Below, one piece after another: positions 5,584-7,031 of a stretch of DNA of 7,031 bases. This stretch comes from Syntrophaceae bacterium UBA2192 (lineage in GTDB: Bacteria > Desulfobacterota > Syntrophia > Syntrophales > UBA2192), in the NCBI GenBank assembly GCA_002327315.1, contig DCVI01000197.1, positions 14,778-21,808 on the forward strand, in the 5' to 3' direction. The translations under genes and the position numbers were made by a program. The notes under the pieces are model-generated. The model worked only from the letters and a program-made list of their open reading frames with translations. It searched no databases and was not told the DNA's origin. The first letter of the stretch is position 1, and the number at the start of each line of letters is the position of its first letter.

Positions 5584-6534
5584 ATGAATAAACCGATACG
5601 AGTGGGTGTGGTGGGGATCGGGCACCTCGGGAACTACCACCTCCAGAAATACCGGAAGATGGAAAACGTCCGGATCGTGGGGGTCGCCGACGTCGAGAGG
5701 TCGCGCGCCGACAAGGCCGCCGCCGCCTTCGGATGCACGGCCTTCGCCGGCCACCGGGATCTCGTGGATCGGGTGGATGCCGTGAGCGTCACCGTACCCA
5801 CCCGGGACCATCACGCCGTGGCGAGAGACTTTCTGGCGGCGGGAAAAGACGTGCTGCTGGAAAAACCGTTCACGGCCACTCTCGAGGAGGCAGACGATCT
5901 CATTGCCCTCACCGCAGCCCGGGACCTCGTCCTGCAGATCGGCTTCATTGAGCGTTTCAACCCCGCCGTTATTGCCCTCGACAAGGTGATCCGGCAGCCC
6001 CTCTTCATCGAATCGCACCGCCTGCATCCCTTTGTCGAGCGGGGCACCGACGTGGACGTCGTCCTGGATCTGATGATTCACGACCTGGATCTCATCCTTC
6101 ACTACGTTCGCTCGCCGATCGCGAACGTGGAGGCCGTGGGTGTTTCGGTGCTCTCGGACAAGGTCGACATCGCCAACGTGCGGCTCACCTTCGAAAACGG
6201 CTGCGTGGCCAACATCACGGCAAGCCGCATCACGCTCAAGCACATGCAGAAGCTGCGCTTCTTCGGCCTCGAGGGCTACCACTCCGTCGATTTCAGCAAG
6301 CGCGAGGTCGTCTCGCTCGCGCGCAGGGAAAAAGAGGGGGGAAAGATGGAGATCGGGCTCAACGACGTCAAGGTCAGCCAGGTCGACCCCCTCGAGGAGG
6401 AGATTCGTTCGTTTGTCGACTGCGTTTCCCGCCGCGGCACGCCTCGCGTCTCGGGCCTCGAAGCCCGGAAGTCCCTGGAGTTGGCCCTGCTCATCAACGA
6501 GAAGATGAAAACGGGAAGGGATCTCAAACTATGA
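5584..6534 (+). CDS. gnnA: Gfo/Idh/MocA-family oxidoreductase, likely UDP-GlcNAc 3-dehydrogenase GnnA
   Basis: The 316-residue product has an N-terminal Rossmann fold opening IRVGVVGIGHLGNYH (5-19), with the GxGxxG dinucleotide-binding loop, and VADVERSRADKA (34-45) after the second strand. The family's catalytic EKP triplet is at 93-95 (Lys94). The C-terminal half holds the substrate domain with LMIHDLDLILHY (163-174), where His166 and Asp167 fill the usual active-site positions. By family knowledge, GnnA oxidises the 3-OH of UDP-GlcNAc so that GnnB can aminate it; the pair is known from Acidithiobacillus ferrooxidans beside lipid A genes. Position directly after lpxA and the overlapping aminotransferase support that role. 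Alternatives are WlbA/WbpB-type enzymes acting on UDP-GlcNAc uronic acid for O-antigen, or another sugar dehydrogenase. ATG 5584 is the only possible start: there is an in-frame TAG at 5542 and no ATG, GTG or TTG between. Its ribosome site is poor (CGGAA about 12 bases upstream), and the octamer repeats lie just ahead. Confidence 0.78.
   Translation: MNKPIRVGVVGIGHLGNYHLQKYRKMENVRIVGVADVERSRADKAAAAFGCTAFAGHRDLVDRVDAVSVTVPTRDHHAVARDFLAAGKDVLLEKPFTATLEEADDLIALTAARDLVLQIGFIERFNPAVIALDKVIRQPLFIESHRLHPFVERGTDVDVVLDLMIHDLDLILHYVRSPIANVEAVGVSVLSDKVDIANVRLTFENGCVANITASRITLKHMQKLRFFGLEGYHSVDFSKREVVSLARREKEGGKMEIGLNDVKVSQVDPLEEEIRSFVDCVSRRGTPRVSGLEARKSLELALLINEKMKTGRDLKL
6516..6521 (+). promoter_or_regulatory. 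gnnB ribosome binding site within the end of gnnA
   Basis: AAGGGA at 6516-6521 lies 9 bases ahead of ATG 6531, inside the last codons of the upstream gene. Start and stop overlap as ATGA (6531-6534), the usual sign of translational coupling. Confidence 0.7.
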
Positions 6535-7031
6535 TCCCCATGGTGGATCTGCGAAGGCAGTACCTTCAGCTCAAAGAGGAGATCGACGCGGCCGTCCTGG
6601 ATGTGCTGGACAAGACGCAGTTCATCCTGGGGCCCAACGTGTCGGAGCTCGAGGCCGAAGTGGCCCGTTACCACGGCGTGCCGCACGCCGTCGGGGTGGC
6701 CAACGGCACGGATGCGCTGCTGCTGGCGCTGCGGGCCCTCGGGATCGGCGCAGGCGACGAGGTCATCACGACGCCCTTCACCTTCATCGCCACGGCGGAG
6801 GTGGCGGGGCTGCTGGGTGCCGTTCCCGTCTTCGTCGATGTCGACCCGAAGACCTTCAACATCGACCCGGCGCTCATCGAAAAGGCCGTCACGAAACGGA
6901 CAAAGGCCATCATCCCCGTCCACCTCTTCGGCCAGCCCTGCGACATGGACCCCATCCTCGCCGTGTCGAAAAAGCATGGTTTGAAGGTCATCGAGGACTG
7001 CGCCCAGGCCTTCGGCGCCCGCTACAAGGGC
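6531..7031 (+). CDS. gnnB: DegT/DnrJ/EryC1 PLP aminotransferase, likely GnnB, 3' partial
   Basis: The frame is open from ATG 6531 to the window edge, giving the first 167 residues of a family usually 360-400 long. It opens MIPMVDLRRQYLQLKEEIDA, typical of sugar-nucleotide aminotransferases. NGTDALLLAL (58-67) is the PLP phosphate-binding loop. TPFTFIATAE (81-90) and PVHLFGQPCDMD (129-140) are family segments, and VIEDCAQAFGARYKG (153-167) holds Asp156, which contacts the PLP ring nitrogen, and Gln159. The PLP-bearing lysine would lie beyond the end, so activity cannot be checked. By family knowledge, GnnB transfers an amino group from glutamate to the 3-keto sugar made by GnnA, giving UDP-GlcNAc3N. 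The ATGA overlap with the oxidoreductase and location beside lpxA favour this over WbpE/WlbC-type O-antigen aminotransferases, which share the fold and sequence pattern. The protein class is certain; the substrate is inferred. Confidence 0.78.
   Translation, partial: MIPMVDLRRQYLQLKEEIDAAVLDVLDKTQFILGPNVSELEAEVARYHGVPHAVGVANGTDALLLALRALGIGAGDEVITTPFTFIATAEVAGLLGAVPVFVDVDPKTFNIDPALIEKAVTKRTKAIIPVHLFGQPCDMDPILAVSKKHGLKVIEDCAQAFGARYKG

Overview
The window is a contiguous block of outer-membrane biogenesis genes, all on the + strand, from a GC-rich Gram-negative bacterium. The order lolD - bamA - skp - lpxD - lpxA, the BamA of about 880 residues with an extra N-terminal domain, and the oxidoreductase/aminotransferase pair beside lpxA best fit a deltaproteobacterial (Desulfobacterota, perhaps Syntrophia-like) genome. 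That placement is inference from gene order and protein style; no rRNA or other marker is present.

Layout: 1-99 is the C-terminal end of an ABC transporter ATPase (LolD by context). bamA (101-2749) starts one base after its stop. A 135-base gap holds two inverted arrays of heptamers. Then come skp/ompH (2885-3442), lpxD (3485-4516), a 96-base gap with the same heptamer repeat, and lpxA (4613-5386). A 197-base gap holds two inverted arrays of an octamer. Last are a Gfo/Idh/MocA oxidoreductase (5584-6534, likely gnnA) and, overlapping it by ATGA, a DegT/DnrJ/EryC1 aminotransferase cut by the window end (6531-7031, likely gnnB). No gap exceeds 300 bases.

How the genes work together: LolD powers lipoprotein release from the inner membrane. 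Skp carries unfolded porins across the periplasm. BamA inserts them into the outer membrane. LpxA and LpxD acylate the sugar nucleotide precursor of lipid A. If the last two genes are GnnA and GnnB, they convert UDP-GlcNAc to its 3-amino analogue before LpxA acts, so this organism would make lipid A with amide-linked chains at position 3 (a 2,3-diamino-2,3-dideoxyglucose backbone). fabZ, often found between lpxD and lpxA, is absent from that place.

The least explained sequence lies between genes. All three longer gaps carry short tandem units made of a constant 3-4 base core plus 4 variable bases, arranged as inverted arrays. Two gaps use a 7-base NNNNGCC unit and share a 19-base stretch with one mismatch. 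The third uses an 8-base GAAGNNNN unit whose two best complementary stems are interleaved (A-B-A'-B') rather than nested.
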